Assembly: GCA_900551965.1 (NCBI GenBank)
Contig: URYF01000040.1
Location: 1-13,581 of the forward strand
Direction: 5' to 3'
Source: an uncultured bacterium
GTDB taxonomy: Bacteria > Cyanobacteriota > Vampirovibrionia > Gastranaerophilales > Gastranaerophilaceae
DNA: 13,581 nucleotides
A program made the position numbers and the translations under genes. Shown in pieces: positions 12,567 through 13,581 of the stretch (within the stretch, counting starts at the first letter, position 1; every line of letters starts with the position of its first letter). Below the pieces are notes generated by a model. That model worked only from the letters and a program-made list of their open reading frames with translations. It ran no database searches and was not told the DNA's origin.

Positions 12567-13301
12567 TTATAAATTCAACAACGAAACATCGTTATCCAAT
12601 TTTATTTCAAACGAAGTATATTGCGGAATATCAATATCTTCACCGCGTTTAAAAACACAAATTACAGGAGCAATAAACAGGTCAGCAAGCTGTAAGATAG
12701 CTCCGCCCAGATAATAAAACGGCCGAGCCGGATATGTTATACTCTCACAACTGTACTGACACGGATCCTTATAAACTTTATCAATAGTAATAGTTCCCTT
12801 ATCTGCAACATCTGCAAGGTTACCGAAATAAATCGGAGCACCGGCTAAAACACCTGCCATAATTTGCTTTTTACCCATTTTCGTAATATAAGCTTCTGCC
12901 GGATACGTAATCTTATCCACCTTAATCTTATTTATAGCAAGTTTTAATGTGCCACTGCGCCCGACAAGTCTTGGCGGTTTATTTTCAATAATTTCACCGG
13001 TAAAAGTAACCCTTGAAGCTTCTTTTCCCGGAAAAATTGAAACATCTTGCACTGTTTCAAAATTTATTATTGAACCAACCGGCGAATCAGATGACATCGG
13101 CTGCAACGACTGAACAATAAACTTTTGGCTTTTATTAAGCTTAATAACCTCAAGTTCCCGTTCTTTTAAGCAATTATATGCTGCAACAATATCAGTTCCA
13201 GAATTCAAGCTCAACTTATCAAGAGAACACGCATCTTCTGCCTGCACCGGATTTTGAGACAAGAGTGCACACAATAGTCCAAGTAAAACTACTCTTTTCA
13301 T
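12567..13301 (-). CDS. Exported protein of unknown function, 244 aa
   Basis: Starts with a clear signal peptide (MKRVVLLGLLCALLSQNPVQA, cleavage after VQA at 21). AAGGAG lies 8 nt before the ATG. The middle (95-140) looks like beta strands with VTFTGEIIENKPPRLVGRSGTLKLAINKI. Two moderately hydrophobic Gly/Ala segments follow: KKQIMAGVLAGAPIYFGNLADV (144-165) and PFYYLGGAILQLADLFIAPVICVF (194-217). Their lengths allow membrane insertion, but neither is certain. The end (DIDIPQYTSFEIKLDNDVSLL) follows the pattern of a C-terminal beta module in which a 'P.GT.F.V.L..D..L' stretch recurs in exported proteins. CQYSC (181-185) could form a disulphide or bind metal. I cannot name a family. It could sit in the periplasm or on the outer membrane. 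Confidence 0.75.
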   Translation of the reverse strand: MKRVVLLGLLCALLSQNPVQAEDACSLDKLSLNSGTDIVAAYNCLKERELEVIKLNKSQKFIVQSLQPMSSDSPVGSIINFETVQDVSIFPGKEASRVTFTGEIIENKPPRLVGRSGTLKLAINKIKVDKITYPAEAYITKMGKKQIMAGVLAGAPIYFGNLADVADKGTITIDKVYKDPCQYSCESITYPARPFYYLGGAILQLADLFIAPVICVFKRGEDIDIPQYTSFEIKLDNDVSLLNL

Positions 13302-13413
13302 AAATATAACTCCTTATGGACAAATATATGGGGTAATTAACTAAATCCGGCTCTTTGTCTTGACCGGTAAATATAGAATATCAAAAAAAGTTCAAAAATA
13401 ATCATCCAGAAAA

Positions 13414-13448
13414 TGGATTGCTTCGGGCTATTCGCCCTCGCAAAGACG
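13414..13448. repeat. Dispersed GGATTGCTTCG-type palindromic repeat
   Basis: TGGATTGCTTCGGGC leads into a hairpin in which TTGC (13418-13421) pairs with GCAA (13440-13443) and GGGC (13425-13428) with GCCC (13434-13437), ending in AAAGACG. The layout matches the widely seen intergenic repeat whose consensus reads GGATTGCTTCG...CGCAATGACG. It lies in the non-coding stretch between the exported-protein gene and the tRNA at the window edge. Confidence 0.6.
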
Positions 13449-13503
13449 AAATTTCTTCCGACCAAACTACTCAACATTTGAATTTCAGCCACATTTCAGA
13501 TAC

Positions 13504-13541
13504 AAAAAATAGACACAAGCGTGTGCTTGTGTCTATTTTTT
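13504..13541 (-). terminator. Terminator of the edge tRNA
   Basis: AAAAAATAGACACAAGC (13504-13520) and its exact reverse complement (13525-13541) form a 17-bp stem with loop GTGT on the + strand (ACAC on the minus). The minus strand ends in six U. It begins immediately after the tRNA discriminator base. Confidence 0.9.
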
Positions 13542-13542
13542 C

Positions 13543-13581
13543 TGGGCCCGGAGGGATTCGAACCCACGACCAAAGGATTAT
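13543..13581 (-). tRNA. Partial tRNA, probably elongator tRNA-Met (CAT)
   Basis: Only the 3' half is in the window. Read on the minus strand it gives the end of the anticodon (AT, first base outside), A37-A38, 3' anticodon stem TCCTT, variable loop TGGTC, T arm GTGGG-TTCGAAT-CCCTC (one U-U mismatch), acceptor strand CGGGCCC and discriminator A. CCA is not encoded. An anticodon ending in AT with this TCCTTTGGTCG context is typical of elongator tRNA-Met; tRNA-Ile (CAT or GAT) is not excluded. Confidence 0.75.

Overview
This is AT-rich bacterial DNA in the standard code, with Shine-Dalgarno (SD) starts at most genes. The PRPP synthetase has a cyanobacterium-like build, neither tRNA encodes its CCA end, and several genes make short low-complexity exported or surface-type proteins. 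The best guess is a gut Melainabacteria/Vampirovibrionia (Gastranaerophilales-like) genome. That is inference from protein character; no search was run.

Layout. 25-270 (-) is a small unknown gene. 364-474 (+) is a membrane-peptide reading frame with no canonical start codon, followed directly by a terminator. 569-1757 (+) is prs with its own promoter and terminator. 1743-1915 (+) is a candidate small RNA, with a promoter, a CCUCCUCCCC tract and a strong terminator but no gene. 1990-4658 (-) holds three co-directed low-complexity genes: a secreted His/Gly/Tyr-rich protein, a Pro/Glu-rich protein with a LysM-like end, and an Asn/Gly/Val repeat protein. 4928-5200 is an array of REP-type palindromes. 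5264-5523 (-) is tRNA-Leu(CAG), whose 5' end and leader are duplicated 132 bp upstream, between the tRNA and its likely promoter.

5595-9666 (+) is a transport region: a small exported protein, an orphan OadG-like membrane protein overlapping an ArsB/NhaD-type permease, a 52-residue single-span membrane protein, and a Na/Pi-cotransporter with a PhoU-like tail. The translational overlap and lack of internal terminators suggest one operon. It may be a sodium-linked anion transport unit with two small accessory membrane subunits.

9675-11976 (-) holds an exported protein of unknown function and an Lrp/AsnC regulator overlapping an aminotransferase, an arrangement like alaR-alaT of Bacillus subtilis. 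12115-13301 (-) holds two more hypothetical genes, one exported. The right edge has a dispersed GGATTGCTTCG-type palindrome, a 17-bp terminator and the 3' part of a tRNA that is probably elongator tRNA-Met.

No phage, CRISPR or complete insertion sequence is visible. The points that most deserve a second look are the candidate small RNA, the orphan OadG/permease/small-protein/NptA cassette, the structured repeats beside tRNA-Leu with its duplicated 5' end, and the three proteins sharing an SP[FY] motif.
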